Counted from the first letter of the stretch, positions 8,340-15,852 are shown. The stretch: 23,700 nt of DNA from an uncultured Clostridia bacterium (GCA_934463455.1 CAKSJU010000024.1:1-23700), one strand, 5' to 3'. A program made the numbers and translations. The notes: a model not told the origin generated them from the sequence alone.

Positions 8340-8972
8340 ATGACAAAAAAAGAACGAGTTAAAGCTGTCAGAGAGATTTTGGACAGCCTTTATCCTGATG
8401 TAAAATGTTCGCTTGAATATTCAAATCCGGTTGAAATGCTTATTGCGACACAGCTTTCGGCGCAGTGTACGGACGCGCGGGTAAATATAGTTTGCAGGGA
8501 TTTATTCAAGAAATACAAATCGGTTGAAGATTTTGCAAATGCGGATTATGAAGAGCTGATGAACGATATTCGTTCTATCGGCTTTTACAGGAATAAAGCA
8601 AAAAATATAATAATGTGCTGCCGTCGGCTATGTGAGGTGTACGGCGGAAATGTGCCGGACAATATGGAAGATCTTTTGACATTGCCGGGGACAGGAAGAA
8701 AAACAGCAAATCTTGTTTTGGGCGATATATTCGGAAAGCCCGCTGTGGTTGTTGATACGCATTGCAAGAGAGTAGCGGCAAGACTGGGGCTTACAAAAGA
8801 AGAAGACCCGGAAAAAATCGAAAGTGATTTAAAAAAAATTGTCCCGGAGGATTATCAGCTTCGTATGTGCCATCAGTTTGTAAACCACGGCAGAAAGGTA
8901 TGTACGGCAAGGTCACCGAAATGCGGGGAATGTAAGCTGGCACAAATATGTAAAAAATATACGGTGATGTAA
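8340..8972 (+). CDS. nth: Endonuclease III (DNA glycosylase/AP lyase)
   Basis: The 210-aa base-excision-repair enzyme removes oxidised pyrimidines and cleaves abasic sites. Seen in order are the helix-hairpin-helix LPGTGRKTA with catalytic lysine K121, VVDTHCKRVAARLG with catalytic D139, and the 4Fe-4S cluster ligands C188, C195, C198 and C204 in the C-x6-C-x2-C-x5-C pattern. The residue numbers sit one above those of E. coli Nth when translation starts at 8340, supporting that start. So do the promoter at 8257-8285 and the purine-rich GGAAAGGAC upstream. It stands alone between divergent glyA and convergent deacetylase. Confidence 0.96.
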   Translation: MTKKERVKAVREILDSLYPDVKCSLEYSNPVEMLIATQLSAQCTDARVNIVCRDLFKKYKSVEDFANADYEELMNDIRSIGFYRNKAKNIIMCCRRLCEVYGGNVPDNMEDLLTLPGTGRKTANLVLGDIFGKPAVVVDTHCKRVAARLGLTKEEDPEKIESDLKKIVPEDYQLRMCHQFVNHGRKVCTARSPKCGECKLAQICKKYTVM

Positions 8973-8994
8973 AAAAAGTCAGGAATGAAGAAAG

Positions 8995-9021
8995 GCGGCA
9001 TTCTCTATCCGAGAATGTCGC
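8995..9021. terminator. Hairpin between nth and the deacetylase gene, possible terminator
   Basis: An 11-bp stem (8995-9005 with 9011-9021, one G-T pair) encloses five bases. The TAG stop of the deacetylase gene (9005-9007) spans the stem-loop boundary. T-runs on either strand are offset, so termination would be weak or it may be a transcript-end stabiliser. Confidence 0.4.
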
Positions 9022-9847
9022 GTACGCTTCTTTTATCGGTGCGTATGCACCGTTTTAACATATAAAGTTCATCTTTTTCGCCCGTGAGATAATTAAAGCC
9101 TTCTCCGCAGGAAAGAGTTGCCAAAAATCCGCACTCTTTCAGAATATCACAGGATTCGTTGCTGATCGAGCCGAAAGGATAAGTAAAAAAATTTGGAGCT
9201 GTTTCGAGATTATCGCTGCACAATGCCTGCATTTTCATGACATCCGAAGTGAGTGCCGCAGCATAAGCTTCGGAGCTTTCTCCTTTTATTTTATGCGTTC
9301 CCTTGCGCCGTGAAAGAGAGTGCATATTGTATGAATGATTGCCGATTTCGATTTTCCCGCTTGCAGTTAATTCTTTTACATTTTTCCAGGAAAGATACGC
9401 ATAGTTGGGATTTTCGTCCGGCTTTTCGGAAAAATCCTCGGTATATTTGCCAACAATGGAGATTACCGCCTTTTGATTGTATTTTTCCAAAAGCGGAAGA
9501 AGATATGTTTCGTTATTGTAATGACCGTCGTCGAAGGTAAGGACAACCGGCTTTTCGGGAAGCGGTACACCGTCATAGGTGAATTTAATGAGGTCATTTA
9601 TGAAAACGCAGGTATAACCGTTGTCGGTAAGATATTTTATATCGTCTTCAAGCTGATACGGAGTTATCACATAGGTTCCGCTTTTTGCGGTATCCTTTAA
9701 AATACTGTGATACATAATGATTGGTACTTTTATTCCTTCCTTGTCTGCGGCAGTAATTTTCTGATATGTAAAAAGTCCTGCAAATAAGGCAATAACAGCG
9801 GCAAAAATAAGCACTGCGTTTTTTAGCTTTAATGTTACGAAATACAT
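9005..9847 (-). CDS. Membrane-anchored polysaccharide deacetylase
   Basis: The 280-aa protein has an N-terminal hydrophobic segment (about residues 11-28) that acts as a signal anchor, putting the enzyme outside the membrane. The NodB-type domain follows, with VPIIMYHS at 41-48, TFDDG at 104-108 (metal-binding and catalytic aspartates) and NHSYNMH with H171 and H176 as likely metal ligands. TYPFG near 223 is the usual later motif. Such enzymes remove N- or O-acetyl groups from peptidoglycan or surface polysaccharide; the exact substrate is not visible. AGGAGC lies upstream of the ATG. The gene stands alone and converges with nth. Confidence 0.9.
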   Translation of the reverse strand: MYFVTLKLKNAVLIFAAVIALFAGLFTYQKITAADKEGIKVPIIMYHSILKDTAKSGTYVITPYQLEDDIKYLTDNGYTCVFINDLIKFTYDGVPLPEKPVVLTFDDGHYNNETYLLPLLEKYNQKAVISIVGKYTEDFSEKPDENPNYAYLSWKNVKELTASGKIEIGNHSYNMHSLSRRKGTHKIKGESSEAYAAALTSDVMKMQALCSDNLETAPNFFTYPFGSISNESCDILKECGFLATLSCGEGFNYLTGEKDELYMLKRCIRTDKRSVRDILG

Positions 9848-9878
9848 TTTTTTCTGCTCCTATATCTTAAAAATATTT

Positions 9879-9914
9879 TAGTTAATTGTGAAGCTTTAGT
9901 TTTACAATTAGCTA
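9879..9914. repeat. Palindromic intergenic repeat, copy A
   Basis: A 14-bp stem (9879-9892 with 9901-9914, two G-T pairs) has right arm TTTACAATTAGCTA. It belongs to the family whose ideal arms are TAGCTAATTGTAAAA and its complement. It lies just upstream of the deacetylase gene. Confidence 0.75.
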
Positions 9915-10000
9915 TTTAAAAATATCTGAATCGCCTGCACTAAAAAAGGTTGGTGACATCTGCGTTTATTTTATATTATTCGGAGTTTTTGTAATTTATT

Positions 10001-10016
10001 CTTTTTATATAAAAAG
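10001..10016. repeat. 16-bp perfect palindrome
   Basis: CTTTTTATATAAAAAG reads the same on both strands. It lies 42 bases upstream of the -35 box at 10059, so it could be an operator, though its low complexity weakens the case. Confidence 0.35.
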
Positions 10017-10058
10017 TTATTTTTTGACAAAAAGCGAAAATAAATTTCGTTAAATCTA

Positions 10059-10087
10059 TTGACAAAGTGAAAAATATATGATATAAT
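10059..10087 (+). promoter_or_regulatory. Perfect-consensus sigma-A promoter
   Basis: TTGACA (10059-10064), 17 bases, then TATAAT (10082-10087). The transcript would start near 10094 and carry palindrome copies B and C in a ~210-base leader before the ORF at 10304. Confidence 0.8.
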
Positions 10088-10116
10088 ACGAACAAATATT
10101 CGAATATTAATTAAAT

Positions 10117-10152
10117 TAGGTAATTATAAAATGTGAATTTTACAATTAGCTA
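10117..10152. repeat. Palindromic intergenic repeat, copy B
   Basis: Arms 10117-10132 and 10137-10152 enclose GTGA. The right arm is ATTTTACAATTAGCTA and the left arm differs from its complement at two positions. Confidence 0.75.
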
Positions 10153-10240
10153 TAAATTTTAATTGAACAACAAGGAGGATAAAGTTGTATTACTTCAGAA
10201 TTTCATAAAACCCTTTATTAGCCTGACAGCAAAAAATATT

Positions 10241-10278
10241 TCAGGCGGTTGTAAAACCTTAGTTTTACAATTACCTGA
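10241..10278. repeat. Palindromic intergenic repeat, copy C
   Basis: Arms 10241-10257 and 10262-10278 enclose CTTA. The inner nine bases pair perfectly (TTGTAAAAC with GTTTTACAA) and the outer end (TCAGG with CCTGA) also pairs perfectly. GCCTGA at 10221-10226 gives an alternative pairing with 10241-10246. Confidence 0.75.
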
Positions 10279-10303
10279 TAACAATAAAACGGAGGGTGAA
10301 AAA

Positions 10304-10660
10304 ATGAGAGAGTATCAATGTAAGAAAAATAATCCGTATCTGCTTCCCAAAAATTTGTATTATCAAGTGAAGTATATGATAAAGGATTATCAACGATTAA
10401 AAGAAGAATACGAAAAATTATCAAACACATGTGAAGAAGAAAGAAACTGGGTGAAGGTTTGTACAACGGCGACAAAAATTTCAGCAATAAAAACAGCCCT
10501 GTTAAAAATTCCTGTGGAATTTAGGGAGGGGCTGTTAAACAATATTGATAATGAAAGAAATATTAAGGGATATTATCCGCTTAATGCGGATCAGCGTACA
10601 TATCAAAAGTATAAGCAAAAGCTTATATATTATGTTGCGGAAAACATGAATTATGTATAA
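10304..10660 (+). CDS. Small phage-associated protein of unknown function
   Basis: The 118-aa product begins MREYQCKKNNPYLLPKNLYY and ends in TYQKYKQKLIYYVAENMNYV. That layout resembles a conserved protein found in Firmicute prophages and conjugative elements, with a 'LP..LY..V..MI.DY.RLKEEYE' N-terminus and a 'YP...RTY.KYK..LIYYVAE' C-terminus. I recognise this by memory of the pattern only and assign no function; a regulator or packaging-associated role is possible. The ATG at 10304 was chosen over 10163 because GGAGGG lies 8-10 bases upstream of it. It is a single gene with its own strong promoter, with no phage structural genes nearby. Confidence 0.7.
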   Translation: MREYQCKKNNPYLLPKNLYYQVKYMIKDYQRLKEEYEKLSNTCEEERNWVKVCTTATKISAIKTALLKIPVEFREGLLNNIDNERNIKGYYPLNADQRTYQKYKQKLIYYVAENMNYV

Positions 10661-10684
10661 TTCATTATTTTATTTAGAAAATTC

Positions 10685-10744
10685 TTGACAAATTTTGTAT
10701 GTTTTTTTTAAAAGCTTGACAAATTTCATGTATTTTTATATAAT
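10685..10744 (+). promoter_or_regulatory. Promoter of the sodium symporter gene, with a duplicated -35 block
   Basis: TTGACA (10716-10721), 17 bases, then TATAAT (10739-10744), a perfect match to consensus. CTTGACAAATTT also occurs 31 bp upstream (TTGACA at 10685-10690), where the 17-base-spaced hexamer is only TTAAAA. It looks like a local duplication. Confidence 0.75.
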
Positions 10745-10788
10745 GGTAACGTTGTAAAAATTTGTTATTTTAAGAAAGGAAGTACAAA

Positions 10789-12162
10789 ATGGAAAGAGAA
10801 AAATTTGGTTCGAGATTGGGATTTATCCTTATTTCGGCAGGGTGTGCAATCGGCTTGGGGAATGTGTGGAGATTCCCTTATATAGTCGGAAAATACGGGG
10901 GAGCGGCATTTATACTGATTTACCTTGTGTTTTTGGCTATTTTCGGATTGCCGATTATGTCTATGGAATTTTCGGTTGGAAGAGCAAGCGGAAAAAGTAT
11001 TGCGGACTCGTTCAGAAGTCTTGAGCCGAAAGGAACGAAATGGCATTTGTTCGGATGGTTCGGCATGGCGGGAAATTATCTTTTGATGATGTTTTATACG
11101 ACGGTAACCGGTTGGATGTTTGCATACTTTTTCAAAATGCTGCGCGGAGATTTTGTTGGAAAATCGGCGGAGCTTATATCGGCTCAGTTCGGTGAGATGA
11201 CCTCAAATCCGGGAATTTTGATTGCATTTATGATATTATCGGTGGTATTGGGCTTTTTTGTGTGCTCGCTCGGACTTAAAAAGGGCGTGGAAAAGATCAC
11301 TAAAGTTATGATGCTGGCACTTTTGGTTATTATTGCCGCACTGGCGGTAAGAGCGGTTACGCTGCCGGGAGCCGGTGAGGGAATAAAATATTATCTTGTT
11401 CCCAATTTTAAAAGAATGGCGGAAAATGGCTTGGGAGACGCTGTTTTTGCCGCACTCGGACAAGCGTTCTTTACTTTGTCCATAGGAATGGGCTCAATGG
11501 CGATTTTCGGAAGCTATATAAGCAAAGACCAAAAGCTTATGGGAGAAACGATTTCGATAGCTGTGCTTGATACCTTTGTTGCTTTTATGGCAGGACTTAT
11601 AATAATACCGTCCTGCTTTGCATATAAGCTTGACCCCGGAGCGGGTCCGGGACTTATTTTCCAGACCTTACCGAATATGTTCAGTGAAATGCCGGGAGGA
11701 AGAATTTGGGGAGCACTGTTTTTCCTATTTATGATATTTGCGGCGATGTCAACAGTTATCGCAGTATTTGAAAACATCATATCGTTCGGCATGGATTTAT
11801 GGGGCTGGAGCAGAAAAAAGGCATGCCTTGTGAATGTTTTTGCAGTAATTGTACTGTCATTGCCGTGCGCACTCGGATTTAACCTTTTGTCCGCAATACA
11901 GCCTTTGGGAGAAGGAACTACAATACTGGATCTTGAAGATTTCCTTATAAGCAACAATATACTTCCGCTCGGCTCACTTGTTTATGTGCTGTTCTGCACG
12001 GTTAAAAAAGGCGGCTGGGGCTGGAGCGAATTTATTAAAGAGGTTAACACCGGAGAGGGAATTGCGTTTTCCAAAAAGCTCAGATTTTACGCGACATATA
12101 TATTGCCTGTTATTTTGATTATATTATGGGCTCAGGGATATATATCAATGTTTTTTAAGTAA
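10789..12162 (+). CDS. Neurotransmitter:sodium symporter family transporter
   Basis: The 457-aa membrane protein starts with the family signature GFILISAGCAIGLGNVWRFP, the first unwound helix that holds sodium and substrate. About eleven transmembrane segments can be counted, ending at LPVILIILWAQGYISMF, as in bacterial members such as MhsT and TnaT. These take up amino acids driven by sodium; which amino acid is imported cannot be read here. AGAAAGGAAG precedes the ATG. It has its own perfect promoter and its last 8 bp overlap the convergent flippase gene. Confidence 0.93.
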   Translation: MEREKFGSRLGFILISAGCAIGLGNVWRFPYIVGKYGGAAFILIYLVFLAIFGLPIMSMEFSVGRASGKSIADSFRSLEPKGTKWHLFGWFGMAGNYLLMMFYTTVTGWMFAYFFKMLRGDFVGKSAELISAQFGEMTSNPGILIAFMILSVVLGFFVCSLGLKKGVEKITKVMMLALLVIIAALAVRAVTLPGAGEGIKYYLVPNFKRMAENGLGDAVFAALGQAFFTLSIGMGSMAIFGSYISKDQKLMGETISIAVLDTFVAFMAGLIIIPSCFAYKLDPGAGPGLIFQTLPNMFSEMPGGRIWGALFFLFMIFAAMSTVIAVFENIISFGMDLWGWSRKKACLVNVFAVIVLSLPCALGFNLLSAIQPLGEGTTILDLEDFLISNNILPLGSLVYVLFCTVKKGGWGWSEFIKEVNTGEGIAFSKKLRFYATYILPVILIILWAQGYISMFFK

Positions 12163-13771
12163 AAAGCATTTTAATGTCTTTTGAAGACAGACAATTTGTC
12201 TGAAGCAGCGTAAGAGCATATACTGCCGCGCCGACAAAGCCGCTTCCCAAAAGAGCGGTTTTGTCGGAATTGAACATAACCGAAAACGGCGGATACAGCA
12301 AATATATTACTGCTGCTGCCGCTGCCGAGCATAACAGCGGCTTTATAAAAATATCCTTTATGTTAATGCTGAGACCAAACCTTTTTTGAAGGCATGAAAA
12401 AGACAGAAGCATAGAAACAAAATAGGCAATGTTTGCACTTATAACGGTGCCGAGCATATTAAGATGCTGATTGCGTATAAAAATAAAATTGCACACAAGC
12501 TTAACGGCAGCACCGATAAAGCCGAACAAAAACGGCTCGATTATGCTGCCGCCTGCGTTGAGTATAGCGTCGTATATTTGAGCGAGCGATATAAAAACAA
12601 GGCAGGGTGCGAGAAAAGAAAGCATATGCGAGGAGGCTGTATTTCCAAAAAGGAAATCAAGTATCGGCTCGGAGAACAGGGCTATTCCGAAAGCTGCGGG
12701 AAGACATACCAAAAGGGTAAGCTTTATTGCCAGTTCGGCACAAAAATTTGCTCTTTGACGGTTTTTAACCGCAATTGCACCCGAAATTACCGGCAGTATG
12801 CTTACTCCAAGGGAAGCAAGTATTCCGACCGGAAGATGAAAAACCGTAAGTGCGTATCCGGAATAGGCTCCGTAAAGCCATCGTGAGCCATCGGCGCTTA
12901 TGGAAAGCGTTTGGGGAAGAGTATCAAATACATCGGTGTAGCTTGAATACATGCGAAGAAAATCCGCTGCGCCGCTTGAAGTGAATTTTATACCTTCAAG
13001 ACATCGTCTTATAACTGTTATATCAACGAGATTCATTGCCCCGGAAACTGCCGCTGCAACAATTGCGGGCAATGAAACCGCACAGATGGCACTTAAAATT
13101 TCATGCACGGATTTTTCCGCATGCCCTGTCGGCATGCGGAAACGATGCGGCAGGTAAAGTACAAAAAGAATAAATGTCGCAATTATTTCACCGACGGTTA
13201 CGCCCATAATTGCCGCCGCGGCGGTATATTGCGCCGCGAGCTTGGAATAAAAAAGAGCGAGGGCATATCCGGCAAGGAGTTTTATGAATGCTTCTATAAC
13301 TTGCGATACGGCAGTGGGAATCATATTTGCTTTGCCTTGATAATAGCTTTTGTATACCGTGCCGAGAGCAACAAAGAACACGGACGGGGCAATTACCTTA
13401 AGGCAAAAAACCGCTTTCGGCTCTTTCATTGCTATTGCAAAAAAATCGGCAAAAAACCATAGCACAACAGTGCCGAAAATTCCGAGAATGCCGAGTAAAA
13501 CGGTTGAAACCGTCATTATCTTCCGCACATTGGAATTGTTATTAAGAGCCGTTTCTTCCGCAATCAGTTTTGAAACGGCAAGCGGCATGCCCGATATGAT
13601 AAAGGACAAAAGCATTATATAAACGCTGAAAGCGGTGTTGTATATAGCCATTCCTTCTTCGCGAAGCAAATATGTGAGAGGTATTTTAAAAACTGCCCCG
13701 AAAATTTTTGAAATTGCATTGGCACCCATTAATATGGCTGTTCCTTTGATGAAACCTTGTTTTTTATTCAT
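12155..13771 (-). CDS. spoVB: SpoVB/YabM-type polysaccharide flippase (MOP superfamily)
   Basis: The 538-aa protein has about 14 hydrophobic segments and begins with the family's N-terminus (NKKQGFIKGTAILMGANAIS, then KIFGAVFKIPLTYLL). Later segments such as GMPLAVSKLIAEE and YYQGKANMIPTAVSQVIE are typical of the SpoVB/YtgP/MurJ group, which flips lipid-linked cell-wall or spore-cortex precursors across the membrane. The ATG at 13771 with AAAGGA nine bases upstream is preferred over a TTG at 13792. In Bacillus the equivalent yabM is co-linear with yabN(mazG); here it points the other way. Which paralogue of the family it is remains uncertain. Confidence 0.85.
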   Translation of the reverse strand: MNKKQGFIKGTAILMGANAISKIFGAVFKIPLTYLLREEGMAIYNTAFSVYIMLLSFIISGMPLAVSKLIAEETALNNNSNVRKIMTVSTVLLGILGIFGTVVLWFFADFFAIAMKEPKAVFCLKVIAPSVFFVALGTVYKSYYQGKANMIPTAVSQVIEAFIKLLAGYALALFYSKLAAQYTAAAAIMGVTVGEIIATFILFVLYLPHRFRMPTGHAEKSVHEILSAICAVSLPAIVAAAVSGAMNLVDITVIRRCLEGIKFTSSGAADFLRMYSSYTDVFDTLPQTLSISADGSRWLYGAYSGYALTVFHLPVGILASLGVSILPVISGAIAVKNRQRANFCAELAIKLTLLVCLPAAFGIALFSEPILDFLFGNTASSHMLSFLAPCLVFISLAQIYDAILNAGGSIIEPFLFGFIGAAVKLVCNFIFIRNQHLNMLGTVISANIAYFVSMLLSFSCLQKRFGLSINIKDIFIKPLLCSAAAAAVIYLLYPPFSVMFNSDKTALLGSGFVGAAVYALTLLQTNCLSSKDIKMLFT

Positions 13772-13800
13772 GAGATAAAATCCTTTCGGCAAAAATAGAC

Positions 13801-13829
13801 TTGCTATATAAATTTATTTATGATATACT
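13801..13829 (+). promoter_or_regulatory. Sigma-A promoter of mazG
   Basis: TTGCTA (13801-13806) and TATACT (13824-13829) are 17 bases apart. The start near 13836 coincides with an upstream ATG, so translation should begin at the later ATG at 13869. Confidence 0.55.
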
Positions 13830-13868
13830 TTATTTATGATATTTTTGAAAAGAGGGACAAATGTTACA

Positions 13869-14666
13869 ATGGATAAAAAATATACTATTGATGATTTGCT
13901 TGAAATTCTTAAGATTTTGAGGAGCGAAAACGGGTGTCCGTGGGACAGAGCCCAAACGCACGACAGCATAAAGAAAAGTATGATAGAGGAAACCTATGAG
14001 GCACTTGACGCACTTGATTCCGGTGATGACGCGGCATTCGCAAACGAGCTGGGAGACGTGCTTTTGCAGGTGGCTTTTCATGCTGCTTTGGCAAAGGAAA
14101 GAGGTGCGTTTGACTTTGATGACATTCTGCGGGAGATTTGCACCAAGCTCATAACAAGACATACTCACGTGTTCGGAAATGACAAGGCTGCGACTGCCGA
14201 AGACGCACTGGGTACATGGGAGAAAAATAAAAAGAAAGAAAAGGGTCTGAAAACCGATACGGAGCTTTTAAAAGATGTGCCGCACGGATTGCCGGCACTG
14301 ATGAGAGCGCAGAAGGTGCAGAAAAAAGCGGCATCCTGCGGATTCGATTTCGAGAATATTCGGGAGGCTCTCAAAAAGGTGTCCGAGGAAGCGGGAGAGC
14401 TTGCAGAAGCCCGGGAGAAGCTTTCGGAAAAAGAAATTTCCGAGGAGTACGGAGATTTGTTGTTTGCAATGGTTAATATGGCAAGATTTTTGCATGTGGA
14501 TGCCGAGGTTGCGCTTACCGATTGTACAAATAAGTTTATCAGACGCTTCGGACAGGTTGAAAGCCTTGCGGAAGCAGACGGACAAAAAATAGAAGATATG
14601 TCTGCCGATGAGCTTGATAAATTGTGGAATAAAGTGAAAAATAGTGAAAAAAAGAACAAAAATTAA
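13869..14666 (+). CDS. mazG: Nucleoside triphosphate pyrophosphohydrolase MazG
   Basis: The 265-aa enzyme hydrolyses nucleoside triphosphates to monophosphates and pyrophosphate. The first MazG domain carries NGCPWDRAQTHDS at 21-33, EETYEA with metal-binding E40, E41 and E44, and NELGDVLLQVAF with E60 and D63. A second copy follows around 155-240 (EEAGELAEA, EEYGDLLFAMVNMAR). It lacks the methyltransferase domain fused in Bacillus YabN. The ATG at 13869 is preceded by AGAGGG about 13 bases upstream, somewhat far. It heads the yab cluster. Confidence 0.95.
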   Translation: MDKKYTIDDLLEILKILRSENGCPWDRAQTHDSIKKSMIEETYEALDALDSGDDAAFANELGDVLLQVAFHAALAKERGAFDFDDILREICTKLITRHTHVFGNDKAATAEDALGTWEKNKKKEKGLKTDTELLKDVPHGLPALMRAQKVQKKAASCGFDFENIREALKKVSEEAGELAEAREKLSEKEISEEYGDLLFAMVNMARFLHVDAEVALTDCTNKFIRRFGQVESLAEADGQKIEDMSADELDKLWNKVKNSEKKNKN

Positions 14667-14674
14667 ATAAACTA

Positions 14675-14703
14675 TTGACTTTTTGGGAAAATAGATATAG
14701 AAT
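14675..14703 (+). promoter_or_regulatory. Promoter of hup
   Basis: TTGACT (14675-14680), 17 bases, then TAGAAT (14698-14703). The ~80-base leader holds two small hairpins: AAAGCC/GGCTTT soon after the promoter and GAGG/CCTC just before the ribosome site. Confidence 0.6.
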
Positions 14704-14793
14704 AATAGCCGAAAAAAGCCGTAAAAGGCTTTGAAACAGAGACTAAGATAAATTACGCAATGAGGAATAATAAACCTCGGAAAGGAAAAAATT

Positions 14794-15069
14794 ATGAACA
14801 AAACAGAATTGGCTGCTGCGGTAGCCGCAAAAGCGGAATTTTCAAAAAAAGACGCAGAAAAGGCAGTAAATGCCATAATCGATTCAATTGCTGAGGCTCT
14901 TGAAAGCGGAGATAAGGTACAGCTTGTCGGTTTTGGTACATTTGAAGTCAGACAAAGAGAAGCAAGAGAGGGAAAAAATCCCAGAACAGGCGAAAAAATA
15001 ACAATTCCCGCTTCAAAGGCACCGGCGTTTAAAGCAGGAAAAGCATTAAAGGATTCTGTAAATAAATAA
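14794..15069 (+). CDS. hup: HU-family nucleoid protein
   Basis: The 91-aa protein matches HU in length and in every block: NKTELAAAVAAKAEFSKKDA at the N-terminus, VQLVGFGTFEVRQREAREG in the middle, and the DNA-binding arm GKNPRTGEKITIPASKAPAF. As a dimer it bends and compacts DNA. GGAAAGGA precedes the ATG. It has its own promoter and terminator inside the mazG-yab cluster, so it can be expressed at high level independently. A hup gene between mazG and the S4-domain gene is usual in Clostridia. Confidence 0.97.
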   Translation: MNKTELAAAVAAKAEFSKKDAEKAVNAIIDSIAEALESGDKVQLVGFGTFEVRQREAREGKNPRTGEKITIPASKAPAFKAGKALKDSVNK

Positions 15070-15085
15070 TCCGGAAGAGAAGATT

Positions 15086-15126
15086 GGGGACTGCGCTGTT
15101 TTTTTGCGGTGCAGTCCCCGCTTTTT
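15086..15126 (+). terminator. Rho-independent terminator after hup
   Basis: GGGGACTGC (15086-15094) pairs with GCAGTCCCC (15111-15119), with a 16-base loop, and CTTTTT follows. It separates hup from rqcP, so rqcP depends on read-through or another promoter. Confidence 0.85.
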
Positions 15127-15147
15127 GAAAAGGAGGTTGAAAAACGT

Positions 15148-15393
15148 ATGAGAATAGATAAATATTTAAAGGTTTCACGCTTAATCAAAAGAAGAACAAT
15201 TGCGAATGAAGCATGCGATGCCGGAAGAATATCGGTGAACGGAAAGCTTGTAAAAGCTTCTTATGATGTAAAAGAGGGCGATATTTTGGAAATCAAAATG
15301 GGTGAGAGAATTACCAAGGTTGAAGTGCTGGACGTAAAGGAACATGTTTTGAAAAATGACGCATCGCTTCTTTATAAAGTTTTAAACAGCTGA
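15148..15393 (+). CDS. rqcP: S4-domain ribosome quality-control protein RqcP (YabO)
   Basis: The 81-aa protein is a single S4 RNA-binding domain: MRIDKYLKVSRLIKRRTIAN, DAGRISVNGKLVKASYDVKEGDILEI. In Bacillus the equivalent RqcP works with RqcH on stalled 50S subunits to add alanine tails to unfinished chains. The ATG at 15148 has AGGAGG about 11 bases upstream; a GTG at 15109 lies inside the terminator and is rejected. The TGA stop is inside palindromic repeat copy D. Position before yabP matches Bacillus yabO. Confidence 0.92.
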   Translation: MRIDKYLKVSRLIKRRTIANEACDAGRISVNGKLVKASYDVKEGDILEIKMGERITKVEVLDVKEHVLKNDASLLYKVLNS

Positions 15394-15421
15394 TTGTAAA
15401 ATTTGTATTTTACAACTAACT
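15388..15421. repeat. Palindromic intergenic repeat, copy D (overlaps rqcP stop)
   Basis: AGCTGATTGTAAAAT (15388-15402) and ATTTTACAACTAACT (15407-15421) enclose TTGT. The rqcP stop codon at 15391-15393 lies in the left arm. Confidence 0.75.
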
Positions 15422-15443
15422 GTATAATCTTTTTTAATTAAAG

Positions 15444-15472
15444 GAATATTTTTCTCCTTTTCTCAATAATAT
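15444..15472 (+). promoter_or_regulatory. Possible sigma-E-like sporulation promoter before yabP
   Basis: GAATATT (15444-15450) fits the sigma-E -35 pattern well. Fourteen bases later AATAATAT (15465-15472) matches the -10 pattern CATACAAT at only five of eight positions. It is suggested mainly by yabP and yabQ being sporulation genes. Confidence 0.25.
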
Positions 15473-15477
15473 GTATA

Positions 15478-15514
15478 TAGCTGATTGTAAAACATTAAGT
15501 TTTGCGATTGCATA
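15478..15514. repeat. Palindromic intergenic repeat, copy E
   Basis: Left arm TAGCTGATTGTAAAAC ends at 15493; right arm GTTTTGCGATTGCAT starts at 15499. The right arm is more diverged than in the other copies. It lies 32 bases before the yabP ATG. Confidence 0.65.
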
Positions 15515-15546
15515 TCTGTACAATTACTCAAAAGGAGGAAAAAACT

Positions 15547-15840
15547 ATGACCATTGAAGAAAGAAAGCTTCAGATAAGCGAAAAACAAAAAACACAGCAG
15601 CTTGTGATTAATGACCGCAAAAAGCTTAAAATAACAGGTGTTTCCGAAGTGGAAAGCTTTTCGGATACAAATGTATCGGCAGCAACCTGCATGGGACAGC
15701 TTTCAGTAAAGGGTGAGGGACTTAAAATAAACAAACTCGATACCGATGACGGAGAACTTATAGTGGACGGAAAAATAAATGCCGTTGAATATACAAAAAA
15801 GAAAGAAAAAACCGGTTTTTTTGAAAGTATTTTTAAATAA
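15547..15840 (+). CDS. yabP: Sporulation protein YabP
   Basis: The 97-aa product fits the YabP family: KLKITGVSEVESFSDTNVSA is followed by LSVKGEGLKINKLDTDDGEL and a basic tail. YabP is a sporulation-specific protein related to YqfC and made in the mother cell; its biochemical role is not established. The ATG at 15547 has AGGAGG about 9 bases upstream, so an upstream in-frame ATG at 15502 inside repeat copy E is rejected. It is followed after 12 bases by yabQ, with which it should be co-transcribed. Confidence 0.93.
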   Translation: MTIEERKLQISEKQKTQQLVINDRKKLKITGVSEVESFSDTNVSAATCMGQLSVKGEGLKINKLDTDDGELIVDGKINAVEYTKKKEKTGFFESIFK

Positions 15841-15852
15841 GAGCGATAATTT

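Larger units (their letters stand above)
9848..10303. other. 456-bp intergenic region rich in palindromes
   Basis: No convincing gene is seen between the deacetylase start and the small ORF at 10304. An open frame runs back from 10304 to 10163, but it crosses repeat copy C and lacks a good start. The stretch holds three members of the TTGTAAAA/TTTTACAA palindrome family, a separate 16-bp palindrome at 10001-10016 and a perfect-consensus promoter at 10059-10087. Confidence 0.7.

Noticed and set aside
10163..10303. 47-codon N-terminal extension of the small phage-type protein
   Set aside because: It runs through palindrome copy C and lacks a good ribosome site, whereas GGAGGG is well placed before the ATG at 10304.
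9848..10303. CRISPR array made of the repeated palindromes
   Set aside because: Copies are irregularly spaced, differ in sequence and are spread over 13 kb; no spacers of even length and no cas genes.
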